Shown here: positions 26,482-34,906 of the stretch, one piece after another
Layout: each line of letters starts with the position of its first letter
How positions within the stretch are numbered: position 1 is the stretch's first letter
Origin: DASRFR01 sp035651455
Lineage (GTDB): Bacteria > Acidobacteriota > Terriglobia > Terriglobales > Acidobacteriaceae
Assembly (NCBI GenBank): GCA_035651455.1
Contig: DASRFR010000029.1
Span: forward strand, 124,001 to 188,000
DNA: 64,000 nucleotides
Direction: 5' to 3'
Translations under genes and position numbers: made by a program
Notes under the pieces: generated by a model
Database searches by the model: none
What the model saw: the letters and a program-made list of their open reading frames with translations, nothing else
What the model was told of the DNA's origin: nothing

Positions 26482-27291
26482 GTGCGCGAAACAGCGCCAC
26501 CGACCTTAATCATGCCGCTGAACTTTCCAAAGCGCCCGTCTCTCGTCGCATACGTCACCTGCGGCGATCCCGACGTGGCCACGACTCGTGAGGTAGTGCT
26601 CGCGGCCATCGACGCCGGTGCCGACGTGATCGAACTCGGCGTACCGTTCAGCGATCCACTTGCCGATGGGCCGGTGATTCAACGCGCCAGTGAGCGGGCT
26701 CTCCGTCACGGAACCTCTCTCGAACAGGTGCTTGGCGTTGCCGCTGATGTCCGTCGCCGTTCCGACGCAGGACTGATTGTGTTCTCGTACCTGAATCCGA
26801 TCATCCGCATGGGATTGGCGAAGTTTTGCGGAAAAGCTGCCGATGCGGGCATCGACGGAGCCCTCGTCACCGACTTCCCCGTCGAAGAAGCGGGGGAATA
26901 TCTGCGCGAGATGGGCAAACAGAAACTGGCGACCATTTTTCTTGCCGCACCCACCAGCCCCGACCAACGTCTAAAACGTATAGCCTCGGTCTCCAGCGGC
27001 TTTGTGTATGCCGTTTCGCGGACGGGGGTGACAGGCACACAGCGCCAACTGCCGAAAGACGCGCGACAGCTGGTCGAGCGGCTGCGTCGCTATACGAAGC
27101 TGCCCATCGCAGTGGGCTTTGGGATTTCCAGCCCCGAGCAATTCGCCGCAGTCGGCGAGTTTGCGGACGCTGCCGTTGTAGGTAGCGCTATCGTGGAGAC
27201 CGTTGCCCGCAACCCTGGACGGGAAGCCCGGGCGGTTGCTGAATTTGTCGGCAATCTCACGCGCGGTTCTCACACCTCGGCAAAAGCATGA
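26482..27291 (+). CDS. trpA: Tryptophan synthase alpha subunit
   Basis: Cleaves indole-3-glycerol phosphate and passes indole to the beta subunit. The 269-residue barrel shows IELGVPFSDPLADGPVIQRA (catalytic Glu region), 'DGALVTDFPVEEAGEY' (catalytic Asp), FVYAVSRTGVTGT and VGFGISSPEQF (phosphate loop). GTG at 26482 or ATG at 26512 (MPLNFPKRPSL) could be the start; the shorter form better matches the family N-terminus. Confidence 0.95.
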   Translation: MRETAPPTLIMPLNFPKRPSLVAYVTCGDPDVATTREVVLAAIDAGADVIELGVPFSDPLADGPVIQRASERALRHGTSLEQVLGVAADVRRRSDAGLIVFSYLNPIIRMGLAKFCGKAADAGIDGALVTDFPVEEAGEYLREMGKQKLATIFLAAPTSPDQRLKRIASVSSGFVYAVSRTGVTGTQRQLPKDARQLVERLRRYTKLPIAVGFGISSPEQFAAVGEFADAAVVGSAIVETVARNPGREARAVAEFVGNLTRGSHTSAKA

Positions 27292-27366
27292 TCGCTTTGC
27301 TGTAGTAAGCTTATGGACACTCGTAATGAGTTCAGATGAAGCGTCACGCGTGGCGCTCGGGTTTCC

Positions 27367-27687
27367 ATGGACATTGCAGAATGGCGGCTAAAAATCGATG
27401 AACTGGACCGCCGGCTGGTGGAATTACTAAGCCAGCGGGCCCAGGCGGCACATGAGATTGGACGTCTCAAACGCGATACCAATATGCCGGTCTATGAGCC
27501 CGACCGGGAGCGCATTGTGTTCGAGAACGTCCAGAAAATCAATCCCGGGCCGCTTCCCAATCGGGAGATCGTGCGCATTTACGAACGCATTATGGACGTC
27601 ATGCGCAACATTCAAAAGGAAGAGATCCAGCCGGAGTCGACGGGGATCGCCAGCGACACCGAACTCGAATCCGAAGTCAACGATTGA
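27367..27687 (+). CDS. Chorismate mutase (AroQ class)
   Basis: Converts chorismate to prephenate for the tyrosine/phenylalanine branch. A 106-residue all-helical protein with the AroQ helix DELDRRLVELLSQRAQAAHEIGRLKRDTN-type pattern: Arg and Lys for the substrate in 'RLVELLSQRAQAAHEIG', then the VYEPDRERIVFENV helix and the C-terminal helix IVRIYERIMDVMRNIQ. A polar tail of about 15 residues follows. It precedes the DAHP synthase gene by 60 bp. Confidence 0.9.
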   Translation: MDIAEWRLKIDELDRRLVELLSQRAQAAHEIGRLKRDTNMPVYEPDRERIVFENVQKINPGPLPNREIVRIYERIMDVMRNIQKEEIQPESTGIASDTELESEVND

Positions 27688-27747
27688 CTTGATCTTCTTA
27701 TGTGAGAGCAAGCCTTAAGCGCCAGGAGTGCATAGCACACGCCTTTT

Positions 27748-28767
27748 ATGATAATCGCCATGCAGGAATCGGCAGGAGAAGAGCAGATTCAGCAGGTGAT
27801 TGCGCATCTGGTGAAGATGGGCTTCGAAGTCCACCGCAGCACCGGGGCTCGTCAGACTGTGCTGGGGGCGGTGGGGTCGCGCAACGACTTCGACATCCGC
27901 ATTCTCGAACTGCTGCCCGGCGTGCAGGAAGTCCACCGCATCAGCTCGCCTTACAAGCTTGCCGGACGCAGCTTTCGTCCTGAAGGCACCATTGTCAAAC
28001 TCCGCAATGAGGTTGCCGTCGGCGGCAACGATGTGGTCACCATGGCTGGACCATGCTCGGTCGAATCCCGCGAGCAGTTGTTCTCCACCGCTGAAGCTGT
28101 CGCTAAAGCGGGGGCCCGCGTGCTGCGCGGCGGCGCCTTCAAGCCCCGCTCCTCCCCTTATTCCTTCCAGGGTATGGGCGAAAACGGCCTCAAGCTCATG
28201 CGAGAGGCTGGCGAAAAGTACGGGCTGCTCGTCATCAGTGAGGTGATGGAGATCTCCCAGATCCCCCTTATGCTTCCCTATGTCGACATCCTCCAGGTGG
28301 GCGCTCGCAATATGCAGAATTTCAACTTGCTGCGCGAACTGGGGCGGGTGCGCAAGCCAGTTCTCTTGAAGCGTGGGATCTCCGCAACTTTCGAAGAGCT
28401 GCTGCTTTCTGCCGAATACATCATGGCGGGCGGAAATTACGAGGTCATCCTCTGCGAGCGCGGCATTCGCACGTTCGAGACTTACACGCGCAACACCATG
28501 GATATTTCCGCCATTCCGATCATCAAGAAACTCTCTCACCTGCCGATGACGGCCGATCCGTCCCACGGTACGGGTCGCCGCGATAAGGTTGCGCCCATGG
28601 CGCGCGCATCCGTAGCAGCGGGAGCCGACGCGCTACTCATCGAGGTGCATTGCAGTCCAGACACAGCATTGTCGGATGGCGCTCAGTCACTCTTTCCCGA
28701 ACAGTTTGCCAAGCTCATGGACGAACTCCGCATGATCGCGCCCGCGGTGGGACGCAGGATGGCATAA
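27748..28767 (+). CDS. aroF: 3-deoxy-7-phosphoheptulonate synthase (type I-beta)
   Basis: First step of the shikimate pathway. The 339-residue protein has an N-terminal ferredoxin-like regulatory domain (QQVIAHLVKMGFEVHRSTGA, residues 1-70) typical of the Thermotoga-type DAHP synthases, then the KDO8P-synthase-like barrel with AGPCSVESREQL, GAFKPRSSPYSFQG, 'VLLKRGISATFEELL' and DPSHGTGRRDKV (metal His and Asp). The N-terminal domain is a known site of tyrosine feedback in this subclass; whether it is used here is unknown. tyrA follows 10 bp later. Confidence 0.94.
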   Translation: MIIAMQESAGEEQIQQVIAHLVKMGFEVHRSTGARQTVLGAVGSRNDFDIRILELLPGVQEVHRISSPYKLAGRSFRPEGTIVKLRNEVAVGGNDVVTMAGPCSVESREQLFSTAEAVAKAGARVLRGGAFKPRSSPYSFQGMGENGLKLMREAGEKYGLLVISEVMEISQIPLMLPYVDILQVGARNMQNFNLLRELGRVRKPVLLKRGISATFEELLLSAEYIMAGGNYEVILCERGIRTFETYTRNTMDISAIPIIKKLSHLPMTADPSHGTGRRDKVAPMARASVAAGADALLIEVHCSPDTALSDGAQSLFPEQFAKLMDELRMIAPAVGRRMA

Positions 28768-28777
28768 TCGTCGACCC

Positions 28778-29728
28778 GTGAACCTTGCTCGCGGCCCGGC
28801 GCCGGGCCGAACTCCGGTTCGTTTTGCAACTCGAATGACTTCGCTTCGGCAGATCACGATTATCGGAACCGGCCTGATCGGCGGCTCGTTCGGCCTGGCC
28901 CTCAAGAAACACAATTTCGCCGGCCGCATTGTTGGCTGCGACCGTGCTCCCGTTCTGGAGCGCGCCCATAAGAAGGGCGCCATCGACGTTGCCGAGAGCA
29001 ATTTGTCCGCCGCGATCCGCAACAGCCAGGTTATCGTTCTCGCCACTCCCGTGGGCACCATAATCGACCTTATTGAACGCATCGGGCCGGTGCTTGCTCC
29101 GGAAACCTTGCTCACCGATGTGGGAAGCACGAAGGCCCAGGTAGTCGCGCGCGCTCGCCAGGTATTTGGCTCGAACGGTGCACAACGCTTTCTCGCCGGA
29201 CATCCAATGGCCGGAAAAGAGCAGGCTGGAGTTGAGTCCGCAGATCCCGATCTCTTCGCAGGCGCAGCATGGCTGTTTACGCCCCTGCCCGGGCAAAATG
29301 TTTTCGCGGGTCGCGCAGCCGAATTCCTCGATCTGGTAGAAATTTGCGGAGCCCGCATCGCCACCATGGACGCTTCCGAGCACGACAAGCTTTGTGCATG
29401 GATCAGCCACCTGCCCCAGATGATCTCCACCGCTCTTGCCGCGGCCCTGGTCGACGAGTTTGGGGAAGATGTGCCCTTGCTCGAAACCGGCGGACGCGCC
29501 TTGCGCGAGATGACCCGGATTTCTGCCAGCCCTTACTCCATGTGGCGTGATATTGCCATCACCAACAAGGAAAATCTGCGCGAAGCCCTGTTGCGCATGG
29601 AGCAAAGCCTCTCGCATCTGCGCGAGAACCTCGGCTCACGCGAACTCGAGAAGGAATTCGAACGCGCTCATCGCTTCAAGAAGAACCCACCGCGAAAAGT
29701 AAAAAACAGCTTGAAAGAAGTCCTCTAG
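28778..29728 (+). CDS. tyrA: Prephenate dehydrogenase
   Basis: Oxidative decarboxylation of prephenate to 4-hydroxyphenylpyruvate with NAD(P)+. The 316-residue protein has the dinucleotide fold at TIIGTGLIGGSFGLALKKH, 'VILATPVGTIIDLIER', the catalytic-His region FLAGHPMAGKEQAGVESAD and a C-terminal all-helical domain (HDKLCAWISHLPQM). No ACT domain is fused. GTG at 28778 starts the frame, but ATG at 28835 (MTSLRQITIIG) gives the normal N-terminus and may be the true start. Confidence 0.93.
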   Translation: MNLARGPAPGRTPVRFATRMTSLRQITIIGTGLIGGSFGLALKKHNFAGRIVGCDRAPVLERAHKKGAIDVAESNLSAAIRNSQVIVLATPVGTIIDLIERIGPVLAPETLLTDVGSTKAQVVARARQVFGSNGAQRFLAGHPMAGKEQAGVESADPDLFAGAAWLFTPLPGQNVFAGRAAEFLDLVEICGARIATMDASEHDKLCAWISHLPQMISTALAAALVDEFGEDVPLLETGGRALREMTRISASPYSMWRDIAITNKENLREALLRMEQSLSHLRENLGSRELEKEFERAHRFKKNPPRKVKNSLKEVL

Positions 29729-29820
29729 CCGGCGCCCTGCCCCTTGTTCTTTACCGCCGGCGAGGTGTCAACTGACGTCGTGATGCGCTTCCCCGAAAGT
29801 TTCATTTACAATCCATCCTT

Positions 29821-30528
29821 ATGCACAAAGTGGTCGCCAATGCTAACGAGGCCATCCACGACATGTTTGACGGTGCGGTGATTATGCTCGGTGGTTTCGG
29901 CCTCTGCGGAATCCCTGAGAACCTCATTCGCGCGCTGGTCAAGAAAGGTACGCGAAACCTCACCACCATCAGCAACAATGCCGGGGTCGACGGCTTTGGC
30001 AACGGATTATTGCTTTCCGCCGGGCAAATGCGCAGACACATCGGCACCTACGTCGGCGAAAATAAACTTCTTGAGGACAAAGTGTTGAAAGGTGAAATCG
30101 AGCTGGAACTCGTTCCCCAGGGCACTTTCTCTGAGCGCATACGCGCCGCGGGCGCGGGCATTCCCGCGTTTTTCACTCCCACGGGAGTGGGTACGATCGT
30201 TGCCGAAGGAAAAGAAACACGCGAATTCGACGGCCGCACCTACGTCATGGAACGCGCGCTAAAAGCCGACTTCGCCTTCATCAAGGCGTGGAAGGGGGAT
30301 AAGTGGGGGAATCTTGTCTATCGCAAGACTGCCCGCAACTTCAATCCGATGATGGCGACTGCCGCCAAGATAACCATCGCGGAGGTTGAACACCTGGTCG
30401 AAGTGGGCGAACTCGATCCCGACATGATCCACACTCCCAGTGTCTTTGTGAACCGGATTTTTCAGGGCGAGCAGTACGAGAAGCGAATCGAGAAGAGAAC
30501 TGTGCGCAGGGTGGCGACAAGCGCCTAG
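29821..30528 (+). CDS. scoA: 3-oxoacid CoA-transferase, subunit A
   Basis: A 235-residue family I CoA-transferase A subunit with the N-terminal VIMLGGFGLCGIPENLIRAL signature, GVDGFGNGLLLSAGQM and 'FTPTGVGTIVAEGKETREFDGR'. Together with subunit B it moves CoA between succinyl-CoA and acetoacetate or related acids. It pairs with scoB 56 bp downstream; a thiolase gene lies at 59.7 kb. The start at 29821 fits the family (MHKVVANANEAI). Confidence 0.92.
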   Translation: MHKVVANANEAIHDMFDGAVIMLGGFGLCGIPENLIRALVKKGTRNLTTISNNAGVDGFGNGLLLSAGQMRRHIGTYVGENKLLEDKVLKGEIELELVPQGTFSERIRAAGAGIPAFFTPTGVGTIVAEGKETREFDGRTYVMERALKADFAFIKAWKGDKWGNLVYRKTARNFNPMMATAAKITIAEVEHLVEVGELDPDMIHTPSVFVNRIFQGEQYEKRIEKRTVRRVATSA

Positions 30529-30584
30529 CGCTTTAGGTTGCCGCTGAACCTTGTCGCACGATCAGGAGCGTCAGAAGTCGATCT

Positions 30585-31268
30585 ATGGCCACTCCAACGA
30601 AGATTCCGAAGGATGTCGAAAAACGCGAGCGCATCGTCAAGCGCATCGCCCAAGAACTCCGCGACGGTTTCTACGTGAACCTCGGCATTGGCATGCCTAC
30701 GTTGGTTGCGAACCACGTTCCTCCGGGCATCGACGTCATTCTGCAAAGTGAAAACGGCATGCTCGGGATTGGACCGTTCCCGCTTGACGGCAGCGAAGAC
30801 CCTGACCTGATCAACGCCGGCAAGGAAACAGTCACGGAAATGAGAGGGACCGCATATTTCTCCAGCGCCGATTCCTTTGCCATGATTCGCGGCGGACACA
30901 TCGATCTCAGCGTGCTCGGCGCGATGGAAGTCGACGAACAAGGCAGTCTCGCTAACTGGATGATTCCGGGCAAAATGGTCAAGGGAATGGGTGGCGCGAT
31001 GGACCTGGTGGCTGGAGCACGGCGTGTTGTGGTCGCGATGGAGCACACAACCCGCGAAGGTCAACCCAAAATTCTAAAAAAATGCACCCTGCCCCTGACG
31101 GGGGTACACGTAGTGGACACAATCGTCACCGAAATGGCTTACATGCGTGTGACGCCGCAGGGCATTGTGCTCGAGGAAGTAGCTCCGGGAATCTCCGCGG
31201 AAGCGGTCCAGCACGCGACCGAGGCCCGTCTCATCGTCAGTCCCCACCTGAAGACGATGGCAGCCTGA
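30585..31268 (+). CDS. scoB: 3-oxoacid CoA-transferase, subunit B
   Basis: The 227-residue B subunit carries the active-site Glu in LQSENGMLGIGPFPL (S-E-N-G motif), the N-terminal 'VNLGIGMPTLVANHVPPGI', FAMIRGGHIDLSVLGAMEVD and a C-terminal 'THVVDTIVTEMAY'-like strand. It sits downstream of scoA on the same strand and is the last gene of the plus-strand run; the convergent carbonic anhydrase gene ends 12 bp away. Confidence 0.92.
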   Translation: MATPTKIPKDVEKRERIVKRIAQELRDGFYVNLGIGMPTLVANHVPPGIDVILQSENGMLGIGPFPLDGSEDPDLINAGKETVTEMRGTAYFSSADSFAMIRGGHIDLSVLGAMEVDEQGSLANWMIPGKMVKGMGGAMDLVAGARRVVVAMEHTTREGQPKILKKCTLPLTGVHVVDTIVTEMAYMRVTPQGIVLEEVAPGISAEAVQHATEARLIVSPHLKTMAA

Positions 31269-31280
31269 GCAGTGCACGCG

Positions 31281-31988
31281 TTATTTTTGATCCAGCCGGA
31301 CCACTTTCCCGGTGTCCAGCTGATATTCCGCCTCGAAGATCGTTAGTTTGACTTCGTCTTTCACGTGACGAAGGATTTCGCTGTTTGCCAAAACATCCTT
31401 TGCGCTTTGATGCACATTGTCTTTGATCGCCTGCTCTACCAGGGCATCGCCCTTGCTTGACGCTTTCGCCTGATTCACGGCGGGCAAAATCTTGTCCACC
31501 ATGGCCTGCAGATTTGAGGAGGGCATCTTGTCGCCGGAGCAAGCCGCCGTTACAGCGCCACACTTCGTATGGCCCAGGACGACCAGCACCGTGCTGCCGA
31601 GATGCTCCGCCGCATACTCCATGCTGCCCAGACCGATCGGGTCCGCAATATTCCCGGCTGCGCGCACTACAAACAGATCACCGAGTCCCTGGTCAAAAAC
31701 CAGCTCGGGAGGCACTCGGCTATCCGAGCAGCTCAGGATTATCGCTTTCGGGTGCTGGGACTGGGCGAGCGCTTGCCGGGATTCAACTAAATGGTGCGCC
31801 TTCGATTTTCCGGTGACGAACCGTTCATTCCCAGCCATCAAGTCAGCCCATATCTGCTCTGCACTGGCAGTGGCCGTCGCAGCCGCAGCGTGATGATCCG
31901 CATGGGCGGGAGCTGCAGCTTCTTGCGCCCAGGAAGGCAAAGCAATGATCAGGAAAGTTGCGAGCGTAACGGCGAGGCGCTTCAACAT
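31281..31988 (-). CDS. Exported beta-class carbonic anhydrase
   Basis: A 235-residue protein with a signal peptide (LKRLAVTLATFLIIALPSWA, cleavage after SWAQ) and a His/Ala-rich linker (HADHHAAAATATA). The catalytic domain shows the zinc/Asp-Arg dyad in ILSCSDSRVPPELVFD and the zinc His and Cys in VLGHTKCGAVTAA, the pattern of beta carbonic anhydrases. The exported location would place CO2/bicarbonate interconversion in the periplasm. It is convergent with scoB and separate from the genes around it. Confidence 0.9.
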   Translation of the reverse strand: MLKRLAVTLATFLIIALPSWAQEAAAPAHADHHAAAATATASAEQIWADLMAGNERFVTGKSKAHHLVESRQALAQSQHPKAIILSCSDSRVPPELVFDQGLGDLFVVRAAGNIADPIGLGSMEYAAEHLGSTVLVVLGHTKCGAVTAACSGDKMPSSNLQAMVDKILPAVNQAKASSKGDALVEQAIKDNVHQSAKDVLANSEILRHVKDEVKLTIFEAEYQLDTGKVVRLDQK

Positions 31989-32100
31989 GGTGTCCTCCAG
32001 CGGGCAGAGGAAGACTATCAGGATAACTTGTTCAGCGGAAGCGCTTCGATCACGCTTATTCGGGGCGAGGCATCGCAGTCCTCGACTCCCGCAAGTCGTC

Positions 32101-32301
32101 TTAAATTCGGAAAGGCGCGGTCAGCAGGCGTGCTGGCAATAAAACCGCCGCCTTCACAATCGCAAGTACCCCGTGTACCGCAATTCCTAGTAGGCGGAAC
32201 GGCAAAAGCAGCAACCAGACTAAGGGAAAGGCTATCAATGCCAGAAGGGCGATCGGCCAGCACAGGATGAACAGAAGGCACCAGACAAGAAAGCTAAGCA
32301 T
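32101..32301 (-). CDS. Small hydrophobic protein of unknown function
   Basis: A 66-residue, strongly hydrophobic protein with two likely transmembrane segments (LSFLVWCLLFILCWPIALLAL and ending WLLLLPFRLLGIAVHGVL), then a basic 'ARLLTAPFR' tail. The ATG at 32301 is preceded by GGGAGG with five-base spacing. Two longer in-frame starts upstream lack this. No family is recognised; small membrane proteins of this kind are often stress or envelope modulators, but nothing supports a role. Confidence 0.55.
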   Translation of the reverse strand: MLSFLVWCLLFILCWPIALLALIAFPLVWLLLLPFRLLGIAVHGVLAIVKAAVLLPARLLTAPFRI

Positions 32302-32357
32302 AGTCCCTCCCTGCACACTTGAAGATACGCTGGATTGATGCTGAAAGTTCAGCGGCC

Positions 32358-33032
32358 TCACGCGGCAGCTGGTGTCAGATACCGTTTCAGGAACGCCAGC
32401 GAACGCCGCCCCGCGTCCTGCCAGGTCTCCCCGGTAAAGCCATGGCCTGCTTCGGGGTAGATCTGTATCTCATAGGGAATGCCTTTTTTCTCAAGCACGC
32501 GCTGTAGATGGTACGCCTCTTCCACCGGAACCGTGGGATCTGCTTGTCCATGCAGAATGAGCACCGGGCACAGTCGCCGCATGAAAAGCTTCATCTCCTT
32601 CGGCAAGCCTCCGAAAAACTCGACCACCGCCTTTATTCGCGAATCGATGGCCGCGTCCGATAGTGCCAGGTAAGCGCCCAACGAAAAGCCTAGCAAGGCA
32701 ATCTGCTCGGAATTGACCACCGGCTGGCGCTCGACCACGCTGATGGCGTCCCACAGCGTTTTCATCCAGACGGGAAAGTGGCGGAAAATGGTCGTTTTGT
32801 CGGCGTAACTTGTGTCTGTGCGATCGAAATAATGCAGCACGTACACGGCAAAACCCTGACTCGCAAGCTGCTCTGCGGGCTGTGACATGGTGGCGTGACC
32901 TCCGCCGGAGCCGTGCAGCGATATCACTGCGGGAAAACGCTGGCCATCAGCACCGCGAGGAATAAAACAGTCCAGCCGGATGTCTTTTCCGCCGCTAGTA
33001 AAGGTTTGTAAAGACTGGGATACAGCAAACAT
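32358..33032 (-). CDS. Dienelactone-hydrolase-like alpha/beta hydrolase
   Basis: A 224-residue protein with the DLH-type alpha/beta hydrolase fold. The nucleophile elbow is GFSLGAYLAL (Ser, rather than the Cys of true dienelactone hydrolase), the acid is in LHGQADPTVPVEEAYHLQR and the His in 'YPEAGHGFTGETWQDA'. Substrate is unknown. The ATG at 33032 begins MFAVSQSLQTF; no signal peptide is seen, so it is probably cytoplasmic. It lies 66 bp after mtnA on the same strand. Confidence 0.85.
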   Translation of the reverse strand: MFAVSQSLQTFTSGGKDIRLDCFIPRGADGQRFPAVISLHGSGGGHATMSQPAEQLASQGFAVYVLHYFDRTDTSYADKTTIFRHFPVWMKTLWDAISVVERQPVVNSEQIALLGFSLGAYLALSDAAIDSRIKAVVEFFGGLPKEMKLFMRRLCPVLILHGQADPTVPVEEAYHLQRVLEKKGIPYEIQIYPEAGHGFTGETWQDAGRRSLAFLKRYLTPAAA

Positions 33033-33097
33033 GAGTGATGATGAGGTTTTACCTGTTCTTCGCGTCTTGCCTGCAACGCTCTCTGCTCGGTTTACCT

Positions 33098-34162
33098 TCA
33101 GCGCTGCGACTGGGCGACCGTCGTCGGCTCGCCCGCGAGTTTCGGCAGAGATTCCGTGTACGGCGCGCGCGCGATTCCCTTCTCTGTAATGATAGCGGAC
33201 ACATATCTTGCGGGCGTCACGTCAAAGGCTGGATTTTCCACCGAGACACCCTGCGGTGCGATCTGTTGGCCGGCAAAATGGGTCACTTCTTGCGGGCTTC
33301 TCTGCTCGATGGGAATTTTGCTGCCATCGGGAGTGTGCAGGTCGATGGTCGAAAAAGGCGCAGCGACATAGAAGGGAATGCCGTGCTCCTTTGCCAAGAC
33401 CGCAACCGTGTAGGTTCCAATCTTATTGGCAACATCTCCGTTAGCGGCAATTCGGTCTGCGCCCACCACGATCGCCTCGATTTTTTTCTGGCTCATCATG
33501 GCTCCCGCCATGTTGTCCGAAATAACGGTGGTCGGGATTCCGTCTTTCGTCAGCTCCCAGGCCGTCAGGCGCGAGCCTTGCAGGAACGGGCGGGTCTCGT
33601 CGGCATAGACGTGGATTTTCTTTCCTTGTTCGACAGCTGCCCGGATCACGCCTAACGCGGTGCCGTATCCGGCAGTTGCCAATGCGCCCGCATTGCAGTG
33701 CGTGAGCACTCCTCCCGAAGCGGGCATTAACACAGCGCCGTAGCGGCCCATTGCCTGATTTGCCGCAATATCCTCGGCATGCATCTGTTTGGCTTCGTCG
33801 ATCAGTGCCTGCTTGATCTGCGGAATCGGCCGCATGCGCAAGTACTCGAACTTGTCGCTCATGCGCCGGATGGCCCAGAACAGGTTCACGGCCGTTGGAC
33901 GCGTCTTTCCGATCACGTCGCAGATCTGGTCGAAGTCGCGCTTCAGGTCGGCCCCAGTTTCGGCCTTCGACTTCTTTACCCCCAGTGCAATCCCCATCGC
34001 GGCGGCTACACCGATCGCTGGCGCGCCCCGCACCACCATATTGCGGATGGCATCCGCCACATGCTCGTACGAGCTACAGGTCACGTACGTTTCTTCTGCG
34101 GGCAGCTTTCTTTGATCGATAAAGCGTACCCCGGATTCCGTCCATTCAAGAGTCTGGATCAT
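33098..34162 (-). CDS. mtnA: S-methyl-5-thioribose-1-phosphate isomerase
   Basis: Converts 5-methylthioribose 1-phosphate to the ribulose isomer in methionine salvage. The 354-residue protein shows 'NMVVRGAPAIGVAAAMGIAL', LTHCNAGALATAGYGTALGV (catalytic Cys region) and GADRIAANGDVANKIGTYTVA-type segment near residue 245 (GADRIAANGDVANKIGTY). The related eIF2B-like proteins are excluded by the complete catalytic set. It follows pyrE by 18 bp. No other salvage gene (mtnB, mtnK) is in the window. Confidence 0.93.
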   Translation of the reverse strand: MIQTLEWTESGVRFIDQRKLPAEETYVTCSSYEHVADAIRNMVVRGAPAIGVAAAMGIALGVKKSKAETGADLKRDFDQICDVIGKTRPTAVNLFWAIRRMSDKFEYLRMRPIPQIKQALIDEAKQMHAEDIAANQAMGRYGAVLMPASGGVLTHCNAGALATAGYGTALGVIRAAVEQGKKIHVYADETRPFLQGSRLTAWELTKDGIPTTVISDNMAGAMMSQKKIEAIVVGADRIAANGDVANKIGTYTVAVLAKEHGIPFYVAAPFSTIDLHTPDGSKIPIEQRSPQEVTHFAGQQIAPQGVSVENPAFDVTPARYVSAIITEKGIARAPYTESLPKLAGEPTTVAQSQR

Positions 34163-34180
34163 TGCTCGCTACAGGATTTC

Positions 34181-34852
34181 TCAGCTATTCGCGTGCGCTG
34201 CGCAAAGCCGACGGGGCACGTTGGTGACCGCTGGACGTCCGCAGATCTCGCAAACGGCAGCGACAGCAAAGGCGACCGGCGCGGTTTCGTCGTTCTGAAA
34301 CAGGTGTTCCTGGCGAACTTCGCTGGCCATGAAAATGGAGATAAATAGTGCCGGCATCGCCGCTTTTTCTACATTGGCCCTTCCCATCGCCTCTTCGCGC
34401 TCCACCAAACACATCACGCCAATCACGTCGAAGCCAAATTCACGCGCCGCTTCAATCGCCTGAATGGTCGACGCCCCGGTCGTACACACATCGTCAACAA
34501 TCACCACCTTGGCGCCCTTTTCCGCAAACCCCTCAATGCGTCGCCCGGTACCATGCTGCTTTTCCGCCTTGCGCACTAAAAAGCCGTTCAAAGCCCCGCT
34601 AGTGACCGTCACCGCCACGACAATTGGATCGGCGCCCATGGTGAGTCCCCCGATGGCGTCCGGCTTCCAGCCCTGGGCCCTGATCTCCTGCAGAAAGACT
34701 TGACCGGTAAGCTGCGAACCTCGCGCGTCCAGAGTCGTCGTCCGGCAGTCGACGTAGTAATCGCTCTTCACTCCCGAAGAAAGAGTGAACTGGCCCAGGC
34801 GGAATGATTTTTGGGCGAGCAGCCGCAGCAATTCCTGGCGCGCAGTGAGCAT
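34181..34852 (-). CDS. pyrE: Orotate phosphoribosyltransferase
   Basis: Forms orotidine 5'-phosphate from orotate and PRPP. The 223-residue protein begins MLTARQELLRLLAQKSFRLG and has the PRPP loop VVIVDDVCTTGASTIQAIEA. It is close to the usual length. It sits between mtnA and the CPBP protease gene on the same strand, 54 bp after the latter. No other pyr gene is nearby. Confidence 0.93.
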   Translation of the reverse strand: MLTARQELLRLLAQKSFRLGQFTLSSGVKSDYYVDCRTTTLDARGSQLTGQVFLQEIRAQGWKPDAIGGLTMGADPIVVAVTVTSGALNGFLVRKAEKQHGTGRRIEGFAEKGAKVVIVDDVCTTGASTIQAIEAAREFGFDVIGVMCLVEREEAMGRANVEKAAMPALFISIFMASEVRQEHLFQNDETAPVAFAVAAVCEICGRPAVTNVPRRLCAAHANS

Positions 34853-34906
34853 GAATCCCTACGATAACACGAGCCGCCGCCACCCCCCGGGGAAGTCCGC
34901 CACACC

